A stretch of DNA of 64,000 nucleotides from Crossaster papposus. Taxonomy: Eukaryota; Echinodermata; Asteroidea; Velatida; Solasteridae. This document shows, piece after piece, positions 1 through 11,339 of the stretch (its first letter is position 1; each line of letters begins with the position of its first letter). Position numbers and translations under genes: made by a program. Below the pieces are notes generated by a model. That model was not told where the DNA came from. It searched no databases and saw only the letters and a list, made by a program, of their open reading frames with translations. Location: the NCBI GenBank assembly GCA_037893245.1, contig JBAIAA010000019.1, forward strand, positions 744,001-808,000, given 5' to 3'.

Positions 1-33
1 ATTGTGTGTGTTTTCTGTTTTTTTGTCTTGTAG

Positions 34-3000
34 GGGTGAAGGGGGCAGTAAGAAGGATTTCATCATGTGTGCACGGATGATTGCCAAGCAGTCGGGAGAG
101 GTTACGAGACTCGCTAACATCATAGCAGATCAGTGTACTGACAAGCGAATCCGATTGGTAAGTCTACAATATGTGACCTGCTCCAACGAAACCCGGACAA
201 ATTTGACAATTTTTGTGTGTTTTTTTGTGTGTTTTTTTAATCCCATAGGCTCTCAGCTTTAACATGGTGTTTCATTGACATAATGTGACCTGTCACCACG
301 AAATGAGAGTAAAGTCGGAAATATTGAAAATTGAGATATTGGTATTTTCAAATTCTTGAGAAAGAGAGCTTTCCAATGGTACATAACACTTGGGGGTTTT
401 GCGTTAAATACTTTTTACAGCACTCCAGAAAGTCATGATTTACACAAAACGTGTTTGTGAGAAAACTTACTTTAAACATCTTAAACAAAACACGCAAACA
501 ATTAGAAAACAGGACAAGTAAGGTTCGGTTGAGCATAGCAACGGCTATGTTCTAATCATTATTTCTTCTTGAAATTTTCCACACATACAAACTATTGTAT
601 AAACAACAACATATCAAAAATTTGAAAACGTGGGATAATTACGAGGACCTGATTTGAATATTTAATTACCGTGTTAATTAGACCAGTAATGGACTTTAAT
701 CCAAACACTAACTACGCAAACACTACGCCAACTTGCGTAATTTAAAAGGTTTTTCGATTATCTGATCTCACCAAAAAAATATAAATATGTAGAGGAGGAC
801 TTGGGCTTTCCAAATTACTCAAAATCTCAAAATTGACTACCCCTTCATATTTTGACTTTGGATGGCCATATCTCCGAATCACATTGTGCGACTTTACTCT
901 CATTTTGTGGTGACAGGTCACATACCGGTATGTACCCCCACCCTATCTCCTCTGGGGGAAGGATTTAGTGATAAAACCCAGACAACCTAATTATATGATA
1001 AACAGCTTTGAAGTTCAGAAAAGCGTATTCTATACACAATTGTTTCCCAAAATTGACAACAAAGACACACTTCTGGGTAACTGATTATGTTTAAATTTGG
1101 GGAGATTGTAGATTAAAAGTTCGGGATTCAGGAAAACCCAAAAACCTCAAAATGGTAAAATTCATTCCGAAATGACTTCAGGAGTACATTGTAATGAAAC
1201 ACATTGTGCGACTTTGTCCGGGTTTCGTTAGAAAAGGTCACATATTATTACTGCCCGACGCCGGCTAAAAACGAACCCAGTTTTTCTTGCTTTCTTTGGC
1301 ATCCATGATTGTAAAACTTTGAACAGGTCAGTTAAACGATATTTACCATAAAATACAACAACCCCCTAATCCACCCAGTCCTGGTATATGTTCATTTTCA
1401 AATACTTTAGTATTCGATATTCGAAACTGCGTTATGACCGAATATTTGAATATTCAAAACTTTGGCAAAATGTTTTTTTTTTTTTTTTTAATTTGGGAAA
1501 GTAATTTTTTTCTTTTTCAGAATACAAAGTTACTTAATCACAATGATATTAAACTTTATTTGTGGGTGAATATTGTTGCTTGTATATATATATTATTGAA
1601 GTTTGTGGGAATTGATAGAATCTTCCAGAATCTTCATTTTATCTCGCGTTCGTGAAATCACGTGACCCTTATTTCCGGTCTAAACTGGAAGTGTATTTTA
1701 ATTTGAAATTGGAAAAAGATGGGAATTTACTTACAACGATGTTAGTCTCTGGCTATGTTGTACTTTATAAAAAAGTTACCGGTGACGTCATATAATATTA
1801 GCAGTTATTTCTATGCTTACAATACGAGTATGTCATAATGATCTCATAGTCAAAATTTAAACAAAATCGGCATCAAATTGGCAACGAAATCACCGATTGA
1901 ATTGGGTAACTTGAAAATTATTGTAACATTCACCGAGCCGAGACGCGGGATTATTTTTAATGAAACCCGATCCGAGGCGTGTTCAGGCCGATGGTATCGG
2001 GAAGCACACCCATGCATTTCTGGCCTTGCTCGCTGCTGACAGACATTTCCGGCCTTGCTCGTGGCGTGTTTATGCGTCATCCGTTTTGAATCTCGGGAAA
2101 ACTTTGCGTTTATATACCGGTACGTCCTCCGGCGCGAACTGGTTAAAAAGCCATGTGAACATGGACAATCATAACTGTCGTAAATCTCATTCACCATTGG
2201 TGAATGAAACCAACAATGAATATCACGTGATGTGAGTTCCACCAATCAAATGTGACCGGCTCTACAAAAAGGTGTATTAAGTCGCGCTGTGCACTATCAT
2301 GTAATGGCCCGCTCAACGTTGAGAAGGTAAACATTTCATCAAAAGGTGATTTGTATTTGTTGTCAAGAATGAAATCTTTAATACATACAGTTTAAGGTTT
2401 CATTAAAAGAAATGTTGATTTTGATGAATAAAGTGGAAAAAAATACCATTTTGTGTGCATCGTTCTGTTGTAGTACAACAGAACCGGCTATTTCAAAGCC
2501 TGTTTTCTCAGTTGTGTATTTTGAACTCTGAAAAACTAATCAATATGTAAACATGTCGTGTCTCTAAAATGGAAAGGGCTATCGATCTCTATTATATACT
2601 AAATAAAAGCTTACGCTGTGGGCTTTCTTACCATGTATATAACTCAATTTCATTTTTTCGCGACATAATACACCTTTTTGTAGAGCCGGTCACAAATGAC
2701 AAGGATCTGTGTGTCATCTTTGAAGAGCCACGCATCACAAAAACAGGTGCCTGATGAACTCAATTGGCCATTTGCTTGTGCAATTTGAATAATATTTGGT
2801 ACACTGACTTGTTCACACAGCTTGGCACAGTTTACATTTAAATTCTCCAGACCAAAGACACTGTTGCTATATCACGTGATTCGGGGCAAGCCTTACGCTA
2901 GCAACCTCTGGAATGGTCTGGTGTCTTTGTACCATTCTCAACCATTGTGAACAATGTATTGGTGCTGAGCGTCTCTAACGTAACTATGCAAGAGCTTGCC

Positions 3001-3487
3001 CCGAATCACGTGATATAGCAACAGTGTATTTGGTCTGGATAATTTAAAGTCAAACTGTGCCAAGCTGTGTGTTCTTGTATCGTATTACGATCAAGGATCG
3101 AAACACAAAAGGGAACAAAGGATCCTCGAAGGACGGTTTGCTTGTCCGAATTCGGTCCTTGATCGTTGGGGCAAGCGCTAAGTAATGGGGTTAGGGTATA
3201 GTAAAGGAACAAAGGAAAACACAATATCGATCCTCGGTCGTTATGTGGTTCACGACTGTGTGAACAAGTCAGTGTACCAGATATTATTTAAATTCCACAC
3301 GCAAATGGTAAATTGAAAGCATTGATTCGTCTGATTCCAACTTTTCTACAGAACATGAAACAGGTGATTGAGCGAATCCCGACATTTAGCACCCAGCTCA
3401 AGATTCTGACTACAGTCAAAGCCACTATGCTCGGAGCACAGGGTAAGTTTTTGTTCTCTTTATTTTTTTATATTTTTTTTTTAATAT

Positions 3488-3519
<32 letters not shown>

Positions 3520-4440
3520 AGTGCATGCATTAATAAGGGAATAAATGTGTGTTCGAGAGGTTTTAATCACTCTGTTTAATACCGCTTGGAGTCTGGGTGC
3601 TGATAATTACCCGAGCTGAAGGCGAGGGTAATTATCAGCACCCAGACTCCAAGCGGTATTAAACAGAGTGATTAATGCCGACCGAACACACATTTATTCC
3701 CATTCATAAATACTTTTTTGTAAAATTCAGCCCAAAAAGCCCCGAAAATCCCGGAAAATTGTCGCAAGTAAATGTTGGTGTTTCGCCATTCTGTCTGTGT
3801 CAAATGACATGTTTCCGCCTCTGTCGCTCTCTACGCAATACATGCAATAAAGCGTATTTACTGTGAACCAGACTATTACTGTCATTGGCAACCTCGTTCC
3901 CAAGGTGTCGAGCTGTACGCGCCCAACACTACCCGCTCTTACTATTGGAGACGAGGTACGGTTCAGGGTTGGAAATAAAGTGAGCCCTGGGGACGGAATG
4001 TTGTTTCCAGCTGGGTTTAAACACTTCCAGCCATGTCTTTATCGTCCGTTTAATACCGGCCACGTGACGGGCTCTTGACCAATAGGAATGCCTAAACTGT
4101 CCCAGGTATTTATGAATGCGTCATAAATATTGATTCAGTGCTGTCCCATTCTTTTCTGCGAAAAAGCCTTTGTTTTTGTCCTGATTTTGTTTCTTTTCTA
4201 CTTCTTCCTTTTTTTCTTCAAAGTATCCATATTTTTGCACGATTCGTAATTTTCTCGGTTTTTTTTTTATCAGATCCGGAGAAAGATGACGAAGCAACAG
4301 AAATGCTGATTGGCAATGCGCAGAACTTGATGCAAGCAGTTAAGGAATCGGTGCGCGCTTCCGAGGCTGCTTCCATCAAGATACGCACTGACGCGGGACT
4401 GAAACTGCGCTGGGTGCGCCGTAACCCATACGCTTACTAA
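34..4440 (+). CDS. VCL: Vinculin, C-terminal tail (last three exons; 5' part outside window)
   Basis: Vinculin links integrin and cadherin adhesions to F-actin; its C-terminal tail bundle binds actin and acidic lipids. Three exons are visible: 34-157, 3352-3442 and 4274-4440 (stop TAA at 4438-4440). Each is bounded by AG acceptors and GTAAG donors, and the phases agree (1 nt carried in, then phase 0, then phase 1). Together they give about 126 residues. Recognisable vinculin-tail blocks are QCTDKRIR before the first donor, [20 protein letters not shown] in the second exon, and [29 protein letters not shown] in the last. The protein ends NPYAY where vertebrate vinculin ends TPWYQ, so the C-terminal arm is kept. 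The RTDAG...LRWVR ending argues against alpha-catenin. Introns 1 and 2 carry foldback elements, a poly-G run and a long palindrome. No clear AATAAA is seen in the first 200 bases after the stop. Confidence 0.95.
172..1242. mobile_element. TGTGACC-ended foldback element (CTGCTCCAACG family), interrupted
   Basis: Inverted ends are TGTGACCTGCTCCAACGAAA at the left and the complement of TTTCGTTAGAAAAGGTCACA at the right. It starts 14 bases after the vinculin splice donor. Related copies lie at 8012-8434 and 51020-51438 (about 420 bp each). This copy is longer because a second foldback element (284-922) is inserted near its middle. Confidence 0.75.
284..922. mobile_element. TGTGACC-ended foldback element (CTGTCACCACG family), nested
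   Basis: Ends are TGTGACCTGTCACCACGAAA and its complement at 903-922, followed inward by GAGAGTAAAGTCG on both sides. It is a 639 bp element with long imperfect inverted arms and no coding potential. Further copies are at 27226-27795, 29691-30322 and, diverged, 62995-63407. It sits inside the element at 172-1242. Confidence 0.75.
1245..1382 (-). repeat. Fragment of the TTAA/AAAGGTAGTATACACC foldback family
   Basis: The stretch contains the internal blocks CCCGACGCCGG, GGCATCCATGATTGTAAAAC and CAGTTAAACGATATTTACC found inside the full copies at 6539-6925 and 24877-25218. Both ends are missing. Confidence 0.6.
1580..1855 (+). repeat. Dispersed repeat (GGGAATTTACTTNCAACGATG family)
   Basis: The block GATGTTAGTCTCTGGCTATG followed by TTGTACTTTATAAAAAAGTTA recurs at 4625-4770, and a more diverged copy lies at 23865-24085. 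No ends or coding sequence were recognised. Confidence 0.6.
1930..2145 (+). mobile_element. Partial CAGTTCGCGCCGG foldback element
   Basis: The right end (CCGGCGCGAACTGGTTAA) and internal blocks such as GTTTATGCGTCATCCGTTTT match the full copies at 41563-41804 and 56290-56533. The left terminus is missing or degraded. Confidence 0.6.
2251..2694. mobile_element. TGTGACC-ended foldback element (GGCTCTACAAAAAGG family)
   Basis: Left end TGTGACCGGCTCTACAAAAA and right end TTTTTGTAGAGCCGGTCACA are perfect complements, spanning 444 bp. The interior includes CGTTCTGTTGTAGTACAACA, which is itself palindromic. Partial copies occur near 22736-22900 and at 37850-38547. No coding region. Confidence 0.75.
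2766..3312. mobile_element. Foldback element (ACTGACTTGTTCACACAGC ends), interrupted
   Basis: The left part TGGTACACTGACTTGTTCAC is mirrored at about 3260-3282. Inside it, the TATATCACGTGATTCGGGGC arms face each other. The right arm is split after GCCAAGCTGTGTG by about 185 bp containing CGATCAAGGATCGAAACAC, a sequence also seen at 34683-34850 and around 35460-36290. A cleaner copy is at 7431-7820. Confidence 0.65.
3499..3518 (+). repeat. Poly-G run
   Basis: Twenty uninterrupted G directly follow a T-rich tract in the last vinculin intron but one. Such a run can form G-quadruplex DNA and its length is likely variable. Confidence 0.8.
3538..3701. repeat. Near-perfect palindrome in vinculin intron
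   Basis: Arms of about 75 bp face each other around GAGCTGAAGGCGAGG. TACCGCTTGGAGTCTGGGTG in the left arm is matched exactly by CACCCAGACTCCAAGCGGTA in the right, and the outermost GGGAATAAATGTGTGTTCG also pairs. It could extrude a long hairpin. Confidence 0.85.
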
Positions 4441-5030
4441 ATTTCCAGGGATGTAGTCGAGTCCATCACAAGTCCCTGCAAGTCCATCACAAGTCCTTCG
4501 GCTCCAATTCAAATCACAAGCTATTCATCAAATCAGCTTTGACAAAAAGCATTCCTTTGTTACTTGTGACTGCCTTCATGAAGGGACTTGTGACTGGCTT
4601 CACGAAAGGACTTGTGAACGGACTTGAAAGTGGAAAAAGGATGGGAATTTACTTTCAACGATGTTAGTCTCTGGCTATGTTGTACTTTATAAAAAAGTTA
4701 ACGGTGCCGTCATATAATATAGCAGGAATTTCTATGCTTACAATATGTCATAATGATCTCATAGTCAAATTTGATAATGTCCAACTCTTTTAAGTCTAGT
4801 TGAGAGGCAGTCAAAGTGTTAAGTAAAGCCCGATCAACTCGCACAGTTTATAGCTAGTGAGTGAGTCTCGTAACATCACTGCTAGAGTTCAGCAGCCGGT
4901 TTCACAAAACGTTTACAATTTCAATTTCCTTTCCATTTCCCGCCGCTTCGTGGAATTGAACATTCCATCTGTCACCTCATTATAAACTATTCTTACCATT
5001 GCACTCAGAAACGTTATTATTATTAATTAT
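4441..5030. other. Region after vinculin stop: probable 3' UTR, then repeat
   Basis: The first 200 bases hold several copies of GGACTTGTGA and its complement TCACAAGTCC, giving local hairpins. From 4625 a dispersed repeat (also at 1580-1855) begins. No polyadenylation hexamer stands out and nothing coding was found. Confidence 0.4.
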
Positions 5031-5035
5031 TATTA

Positions 5036-5318
5036 TTAATTCTTTCTGGTAAATGGAACCAAGGATCCCTCAAAAGCGCTCCATCCCTCTAGGCACTGTA
5101 GCTCGTAAGCCTTAAGAAACTTGTAGAGAGAAGACAAGGAGAAGAAGGTACAGTTGTAGAGGTGGGAGGAAAACCCTAGAAGAATATCCTGGGGGAACCC
5201 AACGGAATCAGGCAGGGACTGAAAACCCAATCCACATATTGGCCAAGGCGGGGTTCGAACCCGGGTCATACTAGGCAGTGGAAGGCGAGGGAAGAACCGC
5301 TAGGCCAACCTGCTCCCC
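5036..5318 (-). mobile_element. tRNA-derived SINE
   Basis: Read on the - strand it starts GGGGAGCAGGTTGGCCTAGC (A-box-like), then CCCGGGTTCGAACCCCGCC (B-box), a roughly 200 bp body, and an AATTAATAATAATAAT tail at 5022-5044. This is the standard layout of a Pol III-driven SINE. Confidence 0.7.
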
Positions 5319-5778
5319 AATTATTTTTATACTGTCAACTAGGATCTAGTAGCTATAAGCCTTGGTAATTATCAATTCGCGAGTCAACTGTCCCTAAACT
5401 GACCTTGGAAATGTCCCTTTTCTGTCCCTTAACCCTTGCTCTATGAGAGTTCGTTACTGCAAGTCAGTAGTGTTGCCACTTCACTCCAGCTGCAATGCGT
5501 TGGAGGATTCTTTGCATGTACAGTAAATGATACATCATTTTGAAGCTGAGAGCTTAGAGGAATTGAAAAAAAGCGAAATCTAAAAAACAAATTGTCAACT
5601 TTGTCCGGTTTTCGATGAAGCAGGTCACATATCGGTATTCGTGATGCTGCAAAACTTCTCTACTGATAAAATAGTCTCTGTCTTGCCATAAACCACTGCC
5701 CTGCCCTGCCCTGCCACTGTAGTGTCAACAGTCACTAAACGATACGAGTTATTGAACAACGGAAATGCAGTTTCGCCC

Positions 5779-6175
5779 TTAAAGGGATTGTATACGTTTG
5801 GTAATTGGAACCCACTGTTTGTTTCAATCCTACATAGTTATAGATATATATACCATAAAACTAACCTGTAAAAATTTCAGTTCAAAAGGTGGTAGCGATT
5901 TTGAGATATTGCCGAAAATCTGGAGCGGTTATGTCCTCGCAGGAAGAATAATCTGCATTGGAATACACAATCTGAGAAACGTCACTGCAGTAACGCTTCT
6001 CAGATTCAAATTTTTGGGGATAAAAAGTGATATCTTTTTCCATAACCGCAGTACTTCGAAGTGAAAAGTTTCTAAAAATGCTTTATACTATCCAAAGCTG
6101 CTGTACTTCTTACCAAGTAAGTTTTTATTGCCATTAATTATTTGGAGTAATTACCAAACGTATACGATCCTTTAA
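5779..6175. mobile_element. TTAA-flanked foldback element (AGGGATCGTATACGTTTGG family)
   Basis: TTAAAGGGATTGTATACGTTTGG at the left is mirrored by CCAAACGTATACGATCCTTTAA at the right. TTAA at both borders fits a piggyBac-type target duplication (an inference). A second copy of nearly the same length is at 13986-14376. No protein is encoded. Confidence 0.8.
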
Positions 6176-6538
6176 AATACCGTGAAATTTCACGGACATC
6201 CAATTAGGAAACTGCATTTCTAGTATTATTCAAGAATCCATAGTGTAAAACAATCACAACAATTATAATCAATAAAGGTAGGCTTTTATTAACAATTATT
6301 TTTATAATATAATTTATTTATAGCAGCTTAGTTTTGCCTTATTGTTATTCCGTAGTTGATGCATAGAATGCGTGAATGTAAATTAAATGGTTACTAATCA
6401 ATTGTTATTTAAAAAAATATTTGATATAATTCAGCAATATAATTTTTGTAATACTTTATAGTTACTAATATCTGAATACGTTCAGTTACGTGATTAGTGA
6501 ATAGGTTCTATTTTGAGTGAGTCTTCAGCCTTGAAATG

Positions 6539-6925
6539 TTAAAGGTAGTATACACCATTGGTCATTGCTTGAATTGTCATGAATGGGTAGCTTTGGGGGG
6601 TTGTATTTTATAGTAAATATCGTTTAACTGAGCTGTCCGAAGTTTTAGAATCATGGATGCTGAGAAAAGCACGAAAAACAGCGGGTTTTTTTAAACGGCG
6701 TCAAGCAGTTATTCTTATGTTATCTTTGTTTTTTCGCGATCGCCGTCCGGCCATCGCGAATTTTTCATTGTAAAATTATATTTTTCGGAATAATTACAGG
6801 ATATCTAGCGCAATCATTTTGCTGGATGCCCAGAATCAACATTTACTTTCAGATGAGTAGGATATTTCTTAATAATTCGGTAGTAAATATTTTCGATATC
6901 TGCAAATGGTGTATACTACCTTTAA
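6539..6925. mobile_element. TTAA-flanked foldback element (AAAGGTAGTATACACCATT family), full copy
   Basis: The ends TTAAAGGTAGTATACACCAT and ATGGTGTATACTACCTTTAA are exact complements, each with TTAA at the border. The interior holds TTCGCGATCGCCGTCCGG and a TATCTAGCGCAATCATTTTG block. This is the most abundant family in the window: other copies are at 20772-21140, 24877-25218 and 41490-42119, with fragments at 1245, 9190 and 13280. Confidence 0.85.
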
Positions 6926-7430
6926 GACAAAACTTAGACTTGCTATGTTAATGTTTCTAAAGACTAATTTATTGTTAGTATTTCGTTTATCGCACTTTGT
7001 ACATGTAATAGAAACGAAATTGTCACATTTAGTGGTGGGAGAAATCGGTCATTTTGAAATCCGGTTATCCTCATTTTATTTCGAACCGAATATCGATTAT
7101 TTGATTTTACCGCAAATCGTCACTATGAATTTACACGCATTTCTAAACGGCCAATCACAGATCGCAGACTGTTGGTTTGCGTCATACTTCATTTCAAAAT
7201 GTCCAATCATCTTCTTGGAATTGGCAAGCCCTGGCAAATGTTATGCAACGTGACCGTTCACTCAAAGACAATCAGATCCCAGAGATTCCATGGATCAAAA
7301 GCATGCAGCGCATTCTCATTCTCATTCTCATAACCACAGTACCCGAAAGTAACCAGAATAATCAAGGCTGTGGTCCCAACGGACCACCGCGAGGGCTGAA
7401 TTCTCACGGCGGTACGCAGCGCAGTGCGTA

Positions 7431-7820
7431 CAATAAGCCATTTGCGCGTGACCCCGAGTTAAATTCAAATAATATCTGGTACACTGACTTGTTCACACAG
7501 CTTGGCACAGTTTAACTTTAAATTCTCCAGACCAAAGACACTGTTGCTATATCACGTGATTCGGGGCAAGCTTTTGCATAGTTACGTAAGAGACGCTCAG
7601 CACCAATACATTGTTTACAATGGGTGAGAATGGCAAAAAGACACCAGACCATTCCAGAGCTGGGGGTTGCTAGCATATGACGCGTAAGGCTTGCCCCGAA
7701 TCACGTGATATAGCAACAGCGTCTTTGGTCTGGAGAATTTAAAGTTAAACTGTGCCAAGCTGTGTGAGCAAGTCAGTGTTATTAAAATTTAACTCGGGGT
7801 CACGCGCAAATGGCTTATTG
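7431..7820. mobile_element. Foldback element with CAATAAGCCATTTGCGCGTG ends
   Basis: The left end CAATAAGCCATTTGCGCGTG is mirrored at the right by CACGCGCAAATGGCTTATTG. Moving inward, both arms carry ACCCCGAGTTAAATT, CTGACTTGTTCACACAGCTTG and ATATCACGTGATTCGGGGC. It is a 390 bp, almost fully palindromic element and the uninterrupted relative of 2766-3312. Confidence 0.85.
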
Positions 7821-8011
7821 AGGAAAGTAAGTTGTGGTTGCAAAAGTGAATGTTGCCTTCGAACACAAACAATTGACATACATTATACAGTTTACAAATC
7901 TTTCAACCGTGGTGCCTGGAAATGTTGTCGCTGTAAATGTATTCAATAACATGGAACAAACCATTAGTTGCCATACACGTCTTCCTCTAGTAGTTTTTGT
8001 AATTTAACATT

Positions 8012-8434
8012 TGTGACCTGCCCCAACCAAATCCGGACAAAGTCGCACAATTTATTACAATGTACTCATGAAGTCATTTTGGGGTGGATTTTACAATTTT
8101 TAGGCTTTTGGTTTTTCTGAATCCCAAACTATTAATCTACAATCTCCCCAAATTTGAACATAATCCGTCACCCGGAAGTGTGTTTTATTGTCGATTTTGT
8201 GAAACAATTGTATATAGAAATTATACGCTGTTCTGAACTTCAAAGCTGTTTATATCTCATAATTAGGTTGTCTGGGTTTTATCAATAAATCCTTCTCCCA
8301 GGGGAGATAGGGTTGGGATACATATGTAAATGATATATCACTTTAAAGCTGAGAACCTGGAGAATTTGAAAAAAGCTAAATCTAAACAAACAAAAGTTGT
8401 CAATTTCGTCTGGGTTTCGTTGGAGCAGGTCACA
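8012..8434. mobile_element. TGTGACC-ended foldback element (CTGCTCCAACG family)
   Basis: The ends are TGTGACCTGCCCCAACCAAA and the complement of CGTTGGAGCAGGTCACA. The interior contains CTTCAAAGCTGTTTAT and an AGGGGAGATAGGGTTGGG block. It is the same family as 51020-51438 and the outer element at 172-1242. Confidence 0.8.
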
Positions 8435-8639
8435 TTTTAGGTTTGAACAACAGTCGTAGCTGTTTTCATGTAACATTGATATTGTGTTAATTATTCCCAC
8501 GTACCTTTATATTTCTGCACTGATGCTGTAGTGCATTATCATCTTGTGCTCTTTGTACTTTTTATACAGTGTCAAAAACAAAAATGCAAACAAAATATAT
8601 TAACAGAAAACCGCGCGTAGAATTTGTAACCAACATAGA

Positions 8640-9180
8640 TAGGTATGGTTGGAAAGATACACCTTTTCACTTTAAAATGTACATGTACATGTACATGACA
8701 TTTTAATGTACAATGTACATTTTAAAACATACATTATGTTGGTTGCACATTCTATGTGTAGCTTTCCATTACATTTTGTGTGCATTTTTTTTTTAAGACG
8801 CACTATAGTTTGTTTTGATTAAACTGCCTGGTAATATAGATTATTTGGTCCTGTTGAAGTTCATCCTCAGAGTCATAAGGACTCCAACCCGATCTCTGAC
8901 ATTGGCTCGTCACATTGGTTCGGCATGATGCGATTTTGCACGGCCAGTAGCAATATGTGATTTCTACAAAAGATTTCCAAAATCACATCCAAATGCTCCA
9001 AATTCGCAGCCTCGATCCAAATTGACGTCGTTAAAATACAAATAAAAACACAATTTTGTTCTTGCCTGTGTTCTGTATGTATACAGTTAAAACAAAGAAC
9101 ATTAAGTTGCAATTTATATAAAAAAACAAAAATTGGCGAACAATCTTCGTTCTTGTAAACGTTGAACCTAAAATAGCTTT
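8640..9180. repeat. Mixed repeat fragments, no gene
   Basis: This holds an ACATGTAC-rich palindromic run near 8680-8740, a GGTTGGAAAGATACACCTTT block shared with 40940 and 49610, and from about 8925 part of the GCGATTTTGCACGGCCAGTAGC family seen complete at 62338-62965. No coding exon was recognised. Confidence 0.45.
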
Positions 9181-9189
9181 CAGGAAGTA

Positions 9190-9588
9190 CGTTATATTGA
9201 GTTTAAAGTTTTCCGGACGGCGATCGCGAAAAAACTAAAATAACATAATAATAACTGCTTGACGCCGGTTGAAAACAAACGCTGTTTTTTTGTGCTTTTC
9301 TCGGCATTATCGCCTGTAAAACTTCGGACAGCGATCAGTTAAACGAGATTTACTATAAAATAGTACGGACGGCGATCGCGAAAAAACAAAGATAACATAA
9401 GAATAACTGCTTGACGCCGGTTGAAAACAAACGCTGTTTTTCGTGCTTTTCTCGGCATTATCGACTGTACAATTTCGGACAGCTCGGTTAAACGATATTT
9501 ACTATAAAATACAACCCCCCCCCCCCGAAAAAAAATCTACTTATTCATGATAATTCAAGCAATTAACAATGGTGTATCCTACCTTTAA
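9190..9588 (-). mobile_element. Rearranged copy of the AAAGGTAGTATACACC family
   Basis: It ends in GGTGTATCCTACCTTTAA. The segment with CTTGACGCCGGTTGAAAACA appears twice (about 9258 and 9411), so roughly 150 bp is duplicated. The other terminus is absent. A poly-C run lies at about 9515. Confidence 0.65.
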
Positions 9589-9599
9589 AACGGTCCAAA

Positions 9600-10200
9600 T
9601 AGCATTTGACACTAAAAAATCGGTTGACATATACGTGAGGTAATGTTCTGGCAAAATGATACGAAACTGGGCACGAGGACTGCAAAATAGTGTAAAATGG
9701 AGAATATTTTTTTAATTTCAGATTTATTGATATTTGTAATCTTTGGTATGCCTACTAAAGTACATTTTGTTAGAAATAGTATAAAAGTAGTAGAATAAAA
9801 GTGTTTTTAAGGAAAAATTATTGTCATTTTTCCACGTCACATGTACAAAACTCGAAGATTGACAGGCCATTTTGTCAATATTTTACTTTAGCGACAAGCT
9901 GATAAATGCAAACTTTAAACAGCCAGAACATGTACATTGAATGACTAATTGAACCGCAACAAACAGCATTGTAAGGAGAATTGTATCCTTCTTTCTAATA
10001 CCTGAAAACCCTCATTTCAACCTCTGCCCGTTTCCATCTCATTTTCCCAGAACCCCTCGCATATTATCAACACGTTTGGACCCAACAATCGGGAGCTGAA
10101 ATTCACGCTACAACAGTTTTTGTTTTGCATTTCTCAAAGAATAGGCTACCAATCTGAGTTCGAAGAATGCCTTTTTCAGACTTCCTCATATTTTGTTCGA
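9600..10200 (+). repeat. Dispersed repeat (GGCAAAATGATACGAAACTGG family)
   Basis: Blocks GCAAAATGATACGAAACTGG, GATATTTGTAATCTTTGGTA and CAACAAACAGCATTGTAAGG recur in the same order at 40440-40900; the first two appear inverted at 52460-52660. No open frame. Confidence 0.6.
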
Positions 10201-10505
10201 TCCCGGATTTCAAAGTGTTTAGTCATAAAATAACTTGCCAAATCACTCCAAGGTTAAACAAAAAACAGACCCTGGGATTACCAAAAAAAAAACACATTAA
10301 AGAAGTATTTTTAGGTTGTCCCTAGCTGAACCCATATTGCACTGGGTAATTAATCACCCGTGCAAACCAAGTTTTTTCCTGTTTTTGAGCGATACGTCCA
10401 ATTGTGCCTTAGCAGGATTTGTGTTTCTACAGCCAAATAGGTATAAACTTGTAGAATGCTCCCACAAGACGTTATTTTTGGCGCAATTTTCAACTGATTT
10501 CCTGT
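10010..10505 (+). repeat. Dispersed repeat shared with 13580-13890
   Basis: The stretches CATATTGCACTGGGTAATT, CACCCGTGCAAACCA and AGGTATAAACTTGTAGAATG occur in both places with the same spacing. Neither copy has a sustained open frame. Confidence 0.6.
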
Positions 10506-10565
10506 GAGTTTGTACCCGCATTTAAATATTAGACGTAGAACAATAGAGGATAATACTAGATGTGG

Positions 10566-10840
10566 AGTGTCGTGGCCGGGCGGTTAAGAACTCGGTTTTC
10601 TGTTCCGCAGAGCGTGGGTTCGAGTCCCGGTGTCGACACGTGTGTCCTTAAGCAAGGCAATTAAACCACTATTGCTTCGTCCTTCGGATGGGACGTAAAG
10701 CTGTAGGTCCCGTGCGTTGTGTAATGCACGTAAAAGAACCCAGTAACACTCTTCGCTAAGAGAAGGGGTTCGCCCCGGTGTTCCTGGCAGCGCCTCGGAA
10801 TAGGCAACTAGATAGATGGCGCTTTACAAATGCATGATCA
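10566..10840 (+). mobile_element. tRNA-derived SINE
   Basis: A tRNA-like head of about 73 bases (10566-10638) has an A-box GTGGCCGGGCGGTTAAGAAC and a B-box GGGTTCGAGTCCC, with GTGTCG/CGACAC closing the stem. The body TTCGGATGGGACGTAAAGCTG, GTAAAAGAACCCAGTAACAC and a GGCGCTTTACAAATGCATGA end follow. This is the longest and best-preserved SINE here. Confidence 0.8.
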
Positions 10841-11339
10841 TCATTACTAGGGCCACTAGGGGGTCCACGATGGAAGGTGTTTACACACACACACACGCGT
10901 TGATGTACGGGCCTCCGCCGAGTTATGGGGACAGGCTCTTTTGTTTGGAAAAGACAGACCGAGTAGTGGGGACATTTTCGAGCACGTTGGGTCTTCAGTA
11001 AAGGTATAGAACAAGGGAAAATTGGGTTAGGGTATGAAAGAAAATGTAGAAGAGGACAAATTAGGGTGATGTTGACAAATTTTGAATGTTAGAGTGTTCT
11101 GAGTTTGAGTTTAGAGAGATTTCCCTTAGCACACAAACCTTATAAATTGTCCCCATAACGCAATGTACGAACAGAATTGGTGGGTTTGTTTGTGGTGTTA
11201 TGGAGGACACATCCATATCGGGATGTGTAATTGAGGACGTCCTCGATTGAGATTCGTGTACAAAACCAATGAGAGCCGTCGGAACAAGTTTAAGTGCAAA
11301 CAAAGGAAATCTTCGAGAGGAACAAAAGAAATAAAGAAT

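Noticed and set aside
4138..4440. A separate 100-residue gene starting at ATG 4138
   Set aside because: Only the part from 4274 is vinculin-like. The upstream part is the intron with its pyrimidine tract and acceptor.
34..4440. Alpha-catenin instead of vinculin
   Set aside because: The SIKIRTDAG...LRWVR ending and the QCTDKRIR block are characteristic of vinculin.
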